The position numbers and the translations under genes are program-made. A stretch of DNA of 64,000 nucleotides, from NCBI GenBank assembly GCA_963850345.1, contig CAWKKW010000004.1:372001-436000 (forward strand), read 5' to 3'. The notes beneath the pieces were generated by a model. The model saw nothing but the letters and a program-made list of their open reading frames with translations, had not been told where the DNA came from and ran no database searches. Shown piece after piece: positions 16,265 to 25,742 of the stretch. Every line of letters starts with the position of its first letter. Within the stretch, counting starts at the first letter, position 1. The DNA comes from CAWKKW01 sp963850345 (lineage in GTDB: Bacteria > Acidobacteriota > Terriglobia > Terriglobales > Acidobacteriaceae).

Positions 16265-18165
16265 TCCCGCAGACCCGATCGGTGATCATCGGGACGGCCG
16301 GTCATATCGATCACGGCAAGACCCTGCTGGTGAAATCGCTCACAGGCACGGATACAGACCGCCTCCCCGAAGAGAAAAAGCGCGGCATTACGATCGATCT
16401 TGGATTCGCATCGACGGATGCGGAAACACCGGATGGCACACCGCTGTCGCTGAGCTTCGTCGACGTTCCGGGGCACAAGCTTTTTGTGCGCAATATGCTC
16501 GCCGGTGCCGGTGGGATCGATTGCGTGATGCTGGTCATCTCCGCGGATGACGGCGTGATGCCGCAGACGGAAGAACATCTGGACATTTGTACCTTCCTCG
16601 GAATTCAGCGAGGTTTGGCCGTGCTGACGAAAGTCGACCTGGTGAGCGAGGAGAGACTGCAAGAGGTGCAGGTAGAGGTCCGCACTTTCCTGGCTAATTC
16701 GTTTTTGCACGATGCGCCGCTGCTCCCCGTAAGTGCAGTTACTGGACGGGGCGCGCCGGAGTTGCGCGAAGCATTGATCGCGATAGCTGCGAGGGTTCCG
16801 CCGCGCAGTGCGACCGGCCTGGTGCGGCTGCCGCTCGATCGCGCGTTCACCATGAAGGGCTTTGGCACGGTGGTGACGGGCACACTGCAAGGCGGCACAT
16901 TGCAGCGAGGCCAGGCGCTGATACTCGAACCGGGCGGCGTAGCCGTGCGGGCACGCGGTCTGCAAATGCACGGGCGCGGACAGGAGCAGGTCGTCGCTGG
17001 TTCGCGGGCAGCTCTGAACCTCACGGGTGTTGATGTCGAGGATGTGCATCGGGGCATGACGCTGGTGGCACCGGCTAGCGTAACCGCTGTAGATACGATC
17101 GATGTGGAATTGCAGTTGCTACCGGATGCCCCGGAGTTGCGGCACCGGGCCCGGGTGCAATTTCACAGTTTCACCTCGGAGACGATCGCGGCTGTGTCGC
17201 TCTACGATTACCGTGCTCTAACCCCGGGCGGCCGCGGGCTCCTGCGACTCAAGCTCGCCAACCCTGTGGTGCTGCTGCCAGGTGATCGCTTTGTCCTGCG
17301 CCGGCCTTCGCCGCCACAGACCCTCGGGGGCGGTCGCATTCTGGACGCTCACCCACTGCCGCATACGCGCAAAAAGAAGGCTTTGCGCTGGCTCGAAGAG
17401 ATTCGAGATGCCTCGCCCGAGGACCAGCTTCGATTGCGCATTCAGCGACGTGGCCCCGAGGGAATTTCGATAGCAGGTCTCGGGACCGAGATGGGGCTGA
17501 CAAACTCCGCAGTCGAAGAGCTCGCAACTCTTCTGGTCAGCCGCTGCGAACTGGTGAGTCTGCCGGGCGGCCTCTATGTTTCGCGAGATGCGTTTGCCGC
17601 CGCTTCGGAATTCGTGATGGCCGCGTTGACAGCTTCCGGCAACAGGGACGCATTCAGCGGCGTGAGGCGATCGGAGTTGCGCAACCACGCTGGACTTGGA
17701 CCTGAGATGTTTGACGCCGTCCTCGATCGGCTGGTACGCGAGCGAAAAGTCCGCGTTAAGGATGAGTCTGTCGCACTCTATAGCGAACAAGAAGAGCTGC
17801 CGGACGCGGATCGGCAAAGGATCGCAGCCATCACCTCTGCTTACGAAAGGGCCGGACTGCAGGCGCCGCTGCTGGCGGAGGTGATTCGCTCAGTCGGTGT
17901 GAACCAGACAGAGGCGCGCAGGCTGGTGACCCAGCTCCTCCGCAGCAAGATACTCGTGAAGCTCGGTACGGACGACCTGCTCATGCACGAGAGTGCGTTG
18001 GCTGCGTTACGCAGCAGAGTGCAGGCATTGCGCGGAGAGAAGCTGGATGTGGCGCGCTTCAAACAGATCACGGGACTCTCGCGAAAGTACGCCATACCGC
18101 TGCTCGAGTACCTCGATCGCGAACACGTCACGCGCAAAGCGGGAGAGATTCGACTCGTTCTTTGA
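16261..18165 (+). CDS. selB: Selenocysteine-specific elongation factor SelB
   Basis: GTPase that carries Sec-tRNA-Sec to the ribosome and binds the SECIS hairpin in the mRNA. The G1 motif is GTAGHIDHGKT (residues 11-21), G3 is DVPGH (68-72) and G4 is TKVD (123-126). EF-Tu-like beta barrels follow. The C-terminal 250 residues carry several winged helices (around SIAGLGTEMGLTNSAVEEL and the end FKQITGLSRKYAIPLLEYLD), the SECIS-binding part. The GTG start overlaps the selA stop by 4 bp. Length (634) is typical. Confidence 0.96.
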   Translation: MIPQTRSVIIGTAGHIDHGKTLLVKSLTGTDTDRLPEEKKRGITIDLGFASTDAETPDGTPLSLSFVDVPGHKLFVRNMLAGAGGIDCVMLVISADDGVMPQTEEHLDICTFLGIQRGLAVLTKVDLVSEERLQEVQVEVRTFLANSFLHDAPLLPVSAVTGRGAPELREALIAIAARVPPRSATGLVRLPLDRAFTMKGFGTVVTGTLQGGTLQRGQALILEPGGVAVRARGLQMHGRGQEQVVAGSRAALNLTGVDVEDVHRGMTLVAPASVTAVDTIDVELQLLPDAPELRHRARVQFHSFTSETIAAVSLYDYRALTPGGRGLLRLKLANPVVLLPGDRFVLRRPSPPQTLGGGRILDAHPLPHTRKKKALRWLEEIRDASPEDQLRLRIQRRGPEGISIAGLGTEMGLTNSAVEELATLLVSRCELVSLPGGLYVSRDAFAAASEFVMAALTASGNRDAFSGVRRSELRNHAGLGPEMFDAVLDRLVRERKVRVKDESVALYSEQEELPDADRQRIAAITSAYERAGLQAPLLAEVIRSVGVNQTEARRLVTQLLRSKILVKLGTDDLLMHESALAALRSRVQALRGEKLDVARFKQITGLSRKYAIPLLEYLDREHVTRKAGEIRLVL

Positions 18166-18927
18166 GCGACGTCGAGAGCGTCTCTTTACGCGGAGCAGGT
18201 CCGTCAAGCCATCAGGCTACATGGCGGGTTAGACATGCGTGTGCGCAAACGAACTTCGCTAAGCCTTTGATCGCGCGGGATCGCCCCACTCGCGAAGTGC
18301 CGCGAATGGGCAACTCTCAAAGTACCCACAGCTTCCATACAAGAGAAGTTGTTTTCTACGCGGGGAATCATGTTCAAAGAGCTGCTAACAAGCTGGCCTG
18401 TGTACCAGCAGATCAAGAATCGTTCCAACGGGAATGGCTCCGAGTCTTGGAGCGAGCGCACTCGGACGCTGCAACCGAAGACAGCAGGGTGCGAAGTGGC
18501 GAAGTCGATCTGTCCTTACTGTGCGGTCGGTTGCGGGCAGTTGATCTACCACAAGGAAGGTAAGCTCGTGTCGGTCGAGGGCGATCCCAAATCGCCGATC
18601 TCGCGCGGACATCTGTGCCCCAAGGGTGGAAATACGTACCAGTTGCACACTCACCCGAATCGGCTCACGAAGATGAAGTATCGCAGGCCGTATTCGCGCG
18701 AGTGGGAAGATCTCGACCTGGAGACGGCGATGGATATGATCGCTGACCGGGTCTGGGAGACACGGGAGAAGACCTTCAAGGAGCAGGACGAAGGCCAGAC
18801 CCTGATGCAGACCAAGGCGATCGCGCACCTGGGCGGCGCAACGCTCGACAACGAAGAGAATTACCTGATCAAGAAACTGTTCACTGGAGGTCTGGGCATG
18901 GTTTGCGTAAGCAACCAGGCCCGTATA

Positions 18928-18930
18928 TGA
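18928..18930 (+). other. Selenocysteine UGA codon
   Basis: This in-frame TGA lies between the two conserved halves of the formate dehydrogenase alpha subunit; both halves are in the same frame. The context matches the active-site loop of Sec formate dehydrogenases, and complete Sec machinery is encoded immediately upstream. Confidence 0.95.
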
Positions 18931-18972
18931 CACAGCGCCACGGTGCCCGGTCTGGGCACCTCGGTAGGGCGC
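18931..18972 (+). promoter_or_regulatory. Bacterial SECIS element
   Basis: Directly after the UGA an exact 7-bp stem (GGTGCCC at 18942-18948 with GGGCACC at 18954-18960) closes a 5-nt GGTCT loop. That loop is the one I recall from the E. coli fdhF SECIS bound by SelB. A lower stem is possible between 18935-18939 and 18968-18972. Distance and loop sequence fit a SelB-dependent recoding signal. Confidence 0.92.
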
Positions 18973-21543
18973 GGCGGCGCGACCACGGCGCTGCAGTCTC
19001 TTGAAGATTCAGACGCGATTCTGATCATGGGCTCCTCCATGGCGGAGCAGCACCCGGTTGGCTTCCAGTGGGTGATGAATGCGCGTGAGCGAGGGTGCAA
19101 GCTGATCCACGTCGATCCTCGCTTCACGCGCACCTCTGCGACAGCCGACATCTGGGTTCCGCTGCGGGCCGGTACTGACATTCTGTACCTGGGCGCGATG
19201 ATCAACTACGTCCTGCAGAACGATAAATGGTTTCGCGACTACGTTATTCCCTACACCAACGCCGGGACGATCCTGCGCGAGGACTTTCGCGACACTGAAG
19301 ACCTGGATGGTCTGTTCTCCGGGTGGGACGCAGAGAAGAACATGTACGATCCGGAGACCTGGATGTATGAGGGCTCGCCGAAGAAGGAGACCGGAGGCGA
19401 GACGCCGGGGCATCATCCCGCGGGTGGCGGCTACGCAAAGAATCGCGGCGGAGAGTCTTCGTATTCAAACGAGTATGAATACGACGAAACACTGCAGCAT
19501 CCTCGCTGCGTGTTCCAGATGTTGAAGAAGCACTTCGCACGCTACACGCCAGAGATGGTGGAGGCAGGCTGCGGTGTGCCGAAGGACGTATTCCTGAAGG
19601 CGACCGAGGCCTTTGTCAACGCGTCGGGGCCCAGAGAAGACGGGCTGCATCTGCTATGCCGTGGGATTTACGCATCACTCGACCGGCGTGCAGATCATTC
19701 GCGCTGCTTCGATTCTGCAGTTGCTGCTGGGCAACTTTGGCCGGCCCGGTGGCGGCATTCTCGCTCTGCGCGGGCACGCGTCGATTCAAGGCTCGACCGA
19801 TATCCCTACCCTGTACGACGTGCTGCCGGGCTACATACCGATGCCATTCTTTGAAGACGATTCGAAGAGCCTGGACAACTTCATCTTCAAGCACACTTCC
19901 GAAGCTGGGCTGTGGTCCAACTTCAACACGTACATCGTCAGCCTGCTCAAGGCTTGGTACGGCGACGCAGCTACGGAAGAGAACCAGTTCGGTTTTCACT
20001 ATCTGCCGCGCGTCACCGGCGACCACTCAGAACTCGGCTATTGGCTGGATATGCAGGACGGCAAGGTAGATGGCCTCTTCGTGATGGGGCAGAACCCAGC
20101 CGTGGGCGCGCCCAACGGAATCTTCCAGAGAACGGCACTGGCGAAGTTGAAGTGGATGGTCGTTCGCGACATGGTGGAGATTGAGACGGCGGCGTTCTGG
20201 AAAGATTCGCCGGAAGTTATGCGCGGCGAGTTGAATCCCGATGAAATCGCGACCGAAGTCTTCCTCATGCCCGCGTCTGGACAGGCAGAGAAGAGCGGCA
20301 GCTTCACCAACACGCAGCGACTAGTGCAATGGCATAACCAGGCCGTCAAGCCTCCCGGGAGATGCGCGAAGCGAAAACTGGTTTGTCTATCACCTCGGGC
20401 GGCGCCTGAAAGAGAAGGCCGCGAAGGAACAGACACACAAGAACATCGCAATGAACTCGTTGACCTGGGATCTGCCGACCGAGGGCGAGGAAAAGGAACC
20501 GGTGGCCGAAGCGATTCTCGCGGAGATCAACGGGTTTCATTGCGGCGACCGAACTCATCTCAAAAGCTTCGATGACTTGAAGGCGGACGGCTCGACGGCT
20601 TCCGGCTGCTGGATCTATTGCGGCGTCATGCCCGATCCCGAACAGAACAAGGCAAACGAGCGCGAGCCGAAGGATAAGCTGGGGCACGGCTGGGGCTTCT
20701 CCTGGCCCAAGGACATTCGCATTCTCTACAATCGCGCTTCGGCCAAGCCAGACGGAACACCGTGGAGCGACCGTAAGCAGCTCTTGTGGTGGGACAGCGA
20801 ACAACGTCGCTGGACGGGCGACGACCGGCCCGACTTCAAACCGGAACGCGCACCGGATGCTCCGGCAGAACCGGAAAAGAAGGGGCTGGATGCGCTGGAT
20901 GGGACGAAGCCGTTCACGATGCACCCGGATGGGCGTGGCTGGCTGTATGTAAGCAGCGGGTTGAAGGATGGTCCGCTGCCGACTCACTTCGAAGCCGCTC
21001 GAGTCGCCGGTGAAGAATCCGCTCTACGCGGCGCGGCAAGACAATCCGCCCGCGGATAAGAAGGAGCGGCTCGGCAATCTGCTACGCGCATTCTCCACAC
21101 GATCCGCGGTTCCCATTTGTACTTACGACCTATCGCCTCACAGAGCACCACACAGCCGGCGGCATGTCGCGGCAGTTAAGTCATCTCTCGGAACTGCAAC
21201 CGGAGCTCTTCACAGAGATCTCTCCCGATCTGGCGAAGTTGACCGGAGCGAAACATGGGGAGTGGGTGACGATCGTTTCGGCGCGCGGATCTATTTGCGC
21301 CAAGGCGCTGGTCACGCCGAGGATGCACACTCTGCACATGAATGGAACGACCATTCACCAGGTCGGTCTGCCGTATCACTGGGGATGGAAAGGTCTCGTA
21401 ACCGGCGATGTTGCAAATGACCTGCTGGCGATTTCGGAGGAGCCGAACGTGCGCATCATGGAATCCAAGGCGCTGGTGTGCAATCTCTTTCCGGGTCGCA
21501 ATGCCCACCCGGAGATTCCCACCGTTGAAGACGAAAGGAAAGC

Positions 21544-22374
21544 ATGAGCACCGCGACAGGTACGCATCCTGCTGAAACTACCGCTTTCCTCACCGATTCG
21601 ACTATCTGCATCGGCTGCAAGGCGTGCGAAGTTGCTTGCAAGGAATGGAACGACATCGACGCAGATGGCTACAACTTCTCCGGCTTTTCCTATGACAACA
21701 CGCTGGCGCTGGGCCATTCGACCTGGCGTCATGTCAAGTTCGTCGAAGATACTCCGATTCCGGGTCTGGGTGGAAATGCGCCAGAACAACTGAGCTGGGA
21801 GTTCTCCTCCGATGTCTGCAAGCACTGCGAAGTGGCTGGGTGCCTGGAGGCTTGCCCGACGGGAGCGCTGGTACGCACCGAGTTCGGCGGCGTGTACTTG
21901 CAGCCGGACATCTGCAACGGCTGCGCCTACTGCGTCGTCTCGTGTCCATTTGGAGTGGTGCAAAAGAACGAGGACGATGGGCGGGCATTCAAGTGCACCT
22001 TTTGCGCAGACCGGCAGAAGGTAGGGCTGAAACCCGCATGTGCCACGGCGTGCCCGACGGAATCCATCAAATTCGGCAAGCTAAACGAACTGGAAGCCGA
22101 CGCGAAGCAGCGCATTTCTGTGCTTCATGAGCGGGGCATGACCGATACGCAGATTTACAACCCCACTCACACCAGCGTGAAAGGCATTCACGCGCTCTTT
22201 ATCATTCGCGGCAAGCCGGAGACCTATAACTTACCGCCTAACCCGGAAGTTCCCACGATCTACCTCAAGGACGGATGGAAAGCGTCGTTGCGTGACGGGT
22301 TGATGTTGCTCGCCGGAGTTGCAGCAGCATTCCTCGCAGCGCGGTCGGGCGAGAAAGCGAGCCGGCCAGCATGA
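21544..22374 (+). CDS. Formate dehydrogenase iron-sulfur (beta) subunit
   Basis: 276-residue ferredoxin-like electron-transfer subunit with four cysteine clusters for [4Fe-4S] centres: CIGCKACEVAC, CKHCEVAGCLEACP, CNGCAYCVVSCP and CTFC with a later CATACP. This is the FdnH/FdoH pattern. The C-terminus has one hydrophobic segment (about residues 251-265, LMLLAGVAAAFLAA) that could anchor it in the membrane. It is coupled by ATGA overlaps to the alpha gene before it and the NrfD gene after it. It should carry electrons from the catalytic subunit to the membrane subunit. Confidence 0.95.
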   Translation: MSTATGTHPAETTAFLTDSTICIGCKACEVACKEWNDIDADGYNFSGFSYDNTLALGHSTWRHVKFVEDTPIPGLGGNAPEQLSWEFSSDVCKHCEVAGCLEACPTGALVRTEFGGVYLQPDICNGCAYCVVSCPFGVVQKNEDDGRAFKCTFCADRQKVGLKPACATACPTESIKFGKLNELEADAKQRISVLHERGMTDTQIYNPTHTSVKGIHALFIIRGKPETYNLPPNPEVPTIYLKDGWKASLRDGLMLLAGVAAAFLAARSGEKASRPA

Positions 22375-23453
22375 GTCCGCAGAGACCGGAAGAGAAAGAA
22401 AGCCTACGCGAGCAGCGGCTGTTACAGATTCGTGAAGAGGCAGAACAGAAGGGTCGCGTCAGCGGTGCGGGGATTCGTCCGGCCGGGGCGCCTTTTCCAA
22501 AGGCGTCGCCTGAGACTGGCTATTACCAGCAGCCGATGCTTAAAGAGCCACAGTGGACCTGGATGATTCCGCTGTACTTCTTTGTCGGCGGCGCGGCTGG
22601 CTCGCTGGGCGTGATCGGCTCGCTGGCCGACGTAATCGGCGACGAATACAAATTGGCGAAACAGGCGCGGTGGCTCGCAATTGGTGGCGTTGCCGTCTCA
22701 AGCGGATTGTTGGTGGCGGATTTGGGACGCCCTGGGCGGTTCCTCAACATGCTGCGCGTGTTCAAGCCACAGAGCACGATGTCTATGGGGTCGTGGATTC
22801 TCTCCGCCTTCAGCACCTCCGCGGCGGCATCGAGCTTCGCCGATCTGCTGCGCATGAAGTTTGGCAGCGCACTTCCAATTCGACTCATCAGCGGCGCTGG
22901 CCGTCTTGGATCCACTCTTTTCGGGATGCCTTTCCACAACTACACGGGGGTGCTGATTGGTACGACGGCAGTGCCGGTGTGGAACGAGCGGGTCGATTCG
23001 CTCCCCTCGCTGTTCGGCATGTCGGGGTTGCAGTCGGCGGCCAGCGTGCTGGAGTTGCTGGGCAACGAGGACAGCCGCGCGTTGAATCTTCTCGGGTTGC
23101 TCAGTTCCTCGATGGAGAGCTGGGAAATGCTGGATGTGGGAACGACGGACTCCAGGGCACTGCGTCCGTTGAAAGAGGGAGTAAGCGGCGCTCTGGTACA
23201 GACCGGTTCGTGGCTCTCCGGGCCGATTCCACTGCTGTTGCGATTGGCCGCGTCCCTGCCGGGTCGTCACCCGAAATTGCGCCGTGCCGCGGCTTTGTCC
23301 GCTATTGCAGGATCGCTCTTCACCCGATATGGCTGGGTCCACGCTGGGACTGCCTCCGCGAGAGACTGGCGTCTGCCGCTGGAAATTGACGCTCCCGAGG
23401 CGCCGCATTTGCTGAACGGCGAGACCAGGCCGGCACTCGACTACGAAATATAG
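22371..23453 (+). CDS. NrfD-type membrane subunit of formate dehydrogenase
   Basis: 360 residues with a soluble N-terminal 55 residues and then multiple hydrophobic helices, starting at PLYFFVGGAAGSLGVIGSLA. The motif LLVADLGRPGRFLNML in the next helices is typical of NrfD/PsrC quinone-reacting subunits. It therefore replaces the cytochrome b subunit FdnI. With the beta subunit it would link formate oxidation to the quinone pool. The 4-bp overlap with the beta gene shows tight coupling. Confidence 0.9.
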   Translation: MSPQRPEEKESLREQRLLQIREEAEQKGRVSGAGIRPAGAPFPKASPETGYYQQPMLKEPQWTWMIPLYFFVGGAAGSLGVIGSLADVIGDEYKLAKQARWLAIGGVAVSSGLLVADLGRPGRFLNMLRVFKPQSTMSMGSWILSAFSTSAAASSFADLLRMKFGSALPIRLISGAGRLGSTLFGMPFHNYTGVLIGTTAVPVWNERVDSLPSLFGMSGLQSAASVLELLGNEDSRALNLLGLLSSSMESWEMLDVGTTDSRALRPLKEGVSGALVQTGSWLSGPIPLLLRLAASLPGRHPKLRRAAALSAIAGSLFTRYGWVHAGTASARDWRLPLEIDAPEAPHLLNGETRPALDYEI

Positions 23454-23563
23454 TTCCGCCTGCTCGGCGCTGAACTTAAACCCCGGTTTGCCCGCATAAT
23501 AGCTCGCATGGCCAATTGGTCGTGTGGAGTGTTTGCGAGACTATGCAGGCAGGGAGGACGAGC

Positions 23564-23953
23564 GTGGAGCAGGTAGAGGGATTTGTAAGCGTAGCTGGCA
23601 CACATTCCGTGGATGACTCGGTCAAGAAGATACAGGAGTTGTTGGCCACCAAAGGAGTGAAACTGTTTGCTGTGATTGATCACAGCGGCGAGGCGGCCAG
23701 CGCGGGGCTGTCGATGCCTCAGACCAAGCTGCTGATCTTCGGCAACCCCAAGGGCGGTACGCCGTTGATGACCGCCGCTCCAAGTGCGGCCATCGATCTC
23801 CCCTTGAAGTTGCTGGTGTGGGAGGATCAAGCCGGGCAGGTCTGGATCAGTTACAACTCGCCGGAGTACGTGGGGCGGCGCCATCACATCCCTGAAGAGT
23901 TGCTCAAGGTGATCTCAGTGGTCGAATCGTTGGCGAAGCAGGCAGCAGAGTAA
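23564..23953 (+). CDS. DUF302 domain protein
   Basis: 129 residues from a GTG start with a GGAGG site 6 nt upstream; an ATG at 23543 is a longer alternative. Nearly the whole protein is a DUF302 domain: LFAVIDHSGEAASAGLSM, then LLIFGNPKGGTPLM and DLPLKLLVWED. This is a small soluble fold of unknown function, often seen near redox or metal genes. It follows the formate dehydrogenase operon by 110 bp but may have its own promoter. A terminator follows. Confidence 0.85.
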   Translation: MEQVEGFVSVAGTHSVDDSVKKIQELLATKGVKLFAVIDHSGEAASAGLSMPQTKLLIFGNPKGGTPLMTAAPSAAIDLPLKLLVWEDQAGQVWISYNSPEYVGRRHHIPEELLKVISVVESLAKQAAE

Positions 23954-24014
23954 GTGCTACGTTAGCTCTGTGGGATACCAGCAGAAGCCGCGAAAATCCA
24001 AAGCATCCAGTAAG

Positions 24015-24050
24015 AGAAAAGGCTCGCGACCGAAGTCACGAGCCTTTTCT
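24015..24050. terminator. Bidirectional rho-independent terminator
   Basis: An exact 12-bp inverted repeat (24015-24026 with 24039-24050, loop 12 nt) contains AAAA and TTTT at its two outer ends. It lies between the convergent DUF302 and YXWGXW genes and can serve both. Confidence 0.88.
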
Positions 24051-24080
24051 GTTGCGGGTTACTAATTCGCTCCGTCGAAT

Positions 24081-25502
24081 TTAGCGGCGCCCATGAGGCT
24101 GCTCGTGTTGCTGGCCACCGCCTCCGTGCGGCTCGCCACCACCGCGAGGGGCGCTCTGCTCCCGCGGCGCACTCTGCTGTCTTGGCTCGCTTTGCCTCGG
24201 TTGCGGCGGAGCGTTGTAATGCAGTTGAGGCGCTGGCTCCCGTTGTGCTGGCGGGTTGTATCGCGGTTGCGGCGGAGCGTTGTAGCGCGGTTGCGGAGCC
24301 GCTTGCCGTTCAGGTGCCGCGTTGTAGCGCGGTTGCGGAGCCGCTTGCCGTTCAGGTGCCGGGTTGTAGCGCGGTTGCGGCGCTACGCTTCCCCTCGGCT
24401 CCGGCATGTTTCGTGGAGCTGCATTTTCACGCGGAGCGTTGTATGTGCGCTGCGCGGGGTTATTGGGAGCGTTGTAGCCGGGCCGGTTTGCGGGAGCGTT
24501 AAAGCCGGGCCGGTTTGCGGGAGCGTTGTAGCCGCGCTCGGCATTCTGTCCGCTGTTCGGGCGAGCGGTAATCAATGGCCGCTGACCCTGGTTTCCGCCG
24601 TAAGCCGGAGCCCTCTGACTCTGGTTGCCACCGTTCGACGGGACCCCACGAACCTGCCCGGGATTCGCTGGCCGCTCGGCGTTCCGAGATCCATCATTGG
24701 GACGAGCGGTGATGAGCGGACGCGAACCGTTCGTTTCATTTCCGCCCCGCGTGGTTACGTTTCCACCCCGTGCGCCGTTGAAGCCATTCGTTGGACGATT
24801 GCCCGGCGCTGCGTTGTTGAATACCGCAGGCCGCGGAGTAGCCGTAATTGCCGGACGTCCGTGATTCACCGACAGGAACTGCTGCCGGTTGGAACTGGCC
24901 GCGAGTTGATGCTGTGTCTGCAGGGGAGTGGGCTGCATGTGCTGTTCGTGAATCACAGCCTGTTCCTGCCGTGTGGGTTGCGCCCTTAAGCCGCCGCGAC
25001 CGCCCACATAACTCACGCGATCCCTCTGTTCGCGGTTGTTTACCGGGCTGTTGTACACGTTATGAATGTTAGTGATGTTGATGTTGTTGACGTTGCGGTT
25101 GTAGTAGAAACGATCGTGATCCCAACGCCCGCCCTCATATCCATGGCCAAAGTAGCCGTAGCCGTAATTCACGCCGCCATAGAAGCCGATGTGCGGACCC
25201 CAGTATCCGGCATGCCAGAGATAGGCATTTTCTCCCCAGCCCCAGTAGCCGGGCGTCCAGAGATAGCCGACTTGCGGCGCCAGCACCCACGTTCCGGGCA
25301 CCCAGAAGTAGCCCTCGTCTCCATAGGCCCAATAGCCTGGGGTCCAAATGTAACCTTCATCGGGACAAATAGGCTGTTCATAGACGGGCAGAGGCGGAGG
25401 CGCGATATTGACCGAGATAAAGATGCCTGCGAACGATGCTGCGGGTACGGCCAGCATCACCATTGCGAGTAACCACAGACGAACCGAGCGAAGTATACGC
25501 AT
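24081..25502 (-). CDS. Secreted YXWGXW-repeat protein with Pro/Asn/Arg-rich tail
   Basis: 473 residues. A signal peptide (cleavage near residue 26, after ASFA) is followed by about four YXWGXW-type repeats at residues 49-105 (WTPGYW, WVPGTW, WTPGYW, WHAGYW). A Gly/Tyr-rich stretch and a long low-complexity tail follow. The tail holds perfect short repeats: a 14-residue unit (RYNAAPERQAAPQP) and a 9-residue unit (NAPANRPGF-type). No enzyme domain is present; a cell-surface or matrix role is a guess. It is flanked by a shared terminator and a 240-bp upstream gap. Confidence 0.85.
   Translation of the reverse strand: MRILRSVRLWLLAMVMLAVPAASFAGIFISVNIAPPPLPVYEQPICPDEGYIWTPGYWAYGDEGYFWVPGTWVLAPQVGYLWTPGYWGWGENAYLWHAGYWGPHIGFYGGVNYGYGYFGHGYEGGRWDHDRFYYNRNVNNINITNIHNVYNSPVNNREQRDRVSYVGGRGGLRAQPTRQEQAVIHEQHMQPTPLQTQHQLAASSNRQQFLSVNHGRPAITATPRPAVFNNAAPGNRPTNGFNGARGGNVTTRGGNETNGSRPLITARPNDGSRNAERPANPGQVRGVPSNGGNQSQRAPAYGGNQGQRPLITARPNSGQNAERGYNAPANRPGFNAPANRPGYNAPNNPAQRTYNAPRENAAPRNMPEPRGSVAPQPRYNPAPERQAAPQPRYNAAPERQAAPQPRYNAPPQPRYNPPAQREPAPQLHYNAPPQPRQSEPRQQSAPREQSAPRGGGEPHGGGGQQHEQPHGRR
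24287..24380. repeat. Tandem 42-bp coding repeat
   Basis: Two near-identical 42-bp units (24287-24328 and 24329-24370) plus a partial third encode the 14-residue repeats in the tail of the YXWGXW protein. The period is a multiple of three, so copy-number change keeps the frame. Confidence 0.85.
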
Positions 25503-25742
25503 GTAGAGTTCCTGGCCAGATCAACCTTCGCGTGTCCCGGTGCCGATTAACTGCTCCGGGTTGCGAGGCGTGAACGGCGAGATGACAGCGGAAGGAGCGG
25601 CTGGCAATCTCTGTTGGTAGTAACGCGATCGGCGGGAATATGTTGCTGCAAACGGCGCGTCCTCTACCGCGAGGACAGGATGCATTGGTTCTGGATTGCG
25701 TTGCCCCGCAGTGGCTTACAGCGGCCCGGGAGGCCTCATGGA

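Larger units (their letters stand above)
18370..21547 (+). pseudogene. Formate dehydrogenase catalytic (alpha) subunit, selenoprotein; reading frame interrupted
   Basis: Molybdopterin, [4Fe-4S] and selenocysteine enzyme that oxidises formate to CO2. The N-terminal cluster site is C48-x2-C51-x3-C55-x27-C83 (CPYCAVGCG, then CPKGG). The in-frame TGA at 18928-18930 (residue 187) sits in NQARI-U-HSATVPGL, exactly where the Sec of related enzymes lies. Molybdopterin domains follow, with the dinucleotide-binding domain at the end (YRLTEHHTAGGMSRQLSH). No Tat signal is visible. Apart from the UGA, the frame shifts near 19626-19635, 20357-20378, 20991-20995 and 21085-21100. Several sites are short homopolymers, so sequencing error and true decay are both possible. 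The stop overlaps the beta-subunit ATG (ATGA). An in-frame TTG at 18349 is an alternative start. Confidence 0.9.

Noticed and set aside
16090..17049. Minus-strand ORF of 319 aa
   Set aside because: Antisense to selA/selB with no recognisable domain.
18943..21547. Several separate ORFs (18943-19854, 19613-20575, 20451-21059, 21164-21547) as independent genes
   Set aside because: Their translations align end to end as consecutive parts of one formate dehydrogenase alpha subunit in shifting frames, so they are one interrupted gene.
24287..24380. CRISPR-like repeat array
   Set aside because: The units are contiguous with no spacers, in frame, and encode repeats of the YXWGXW protein tail.
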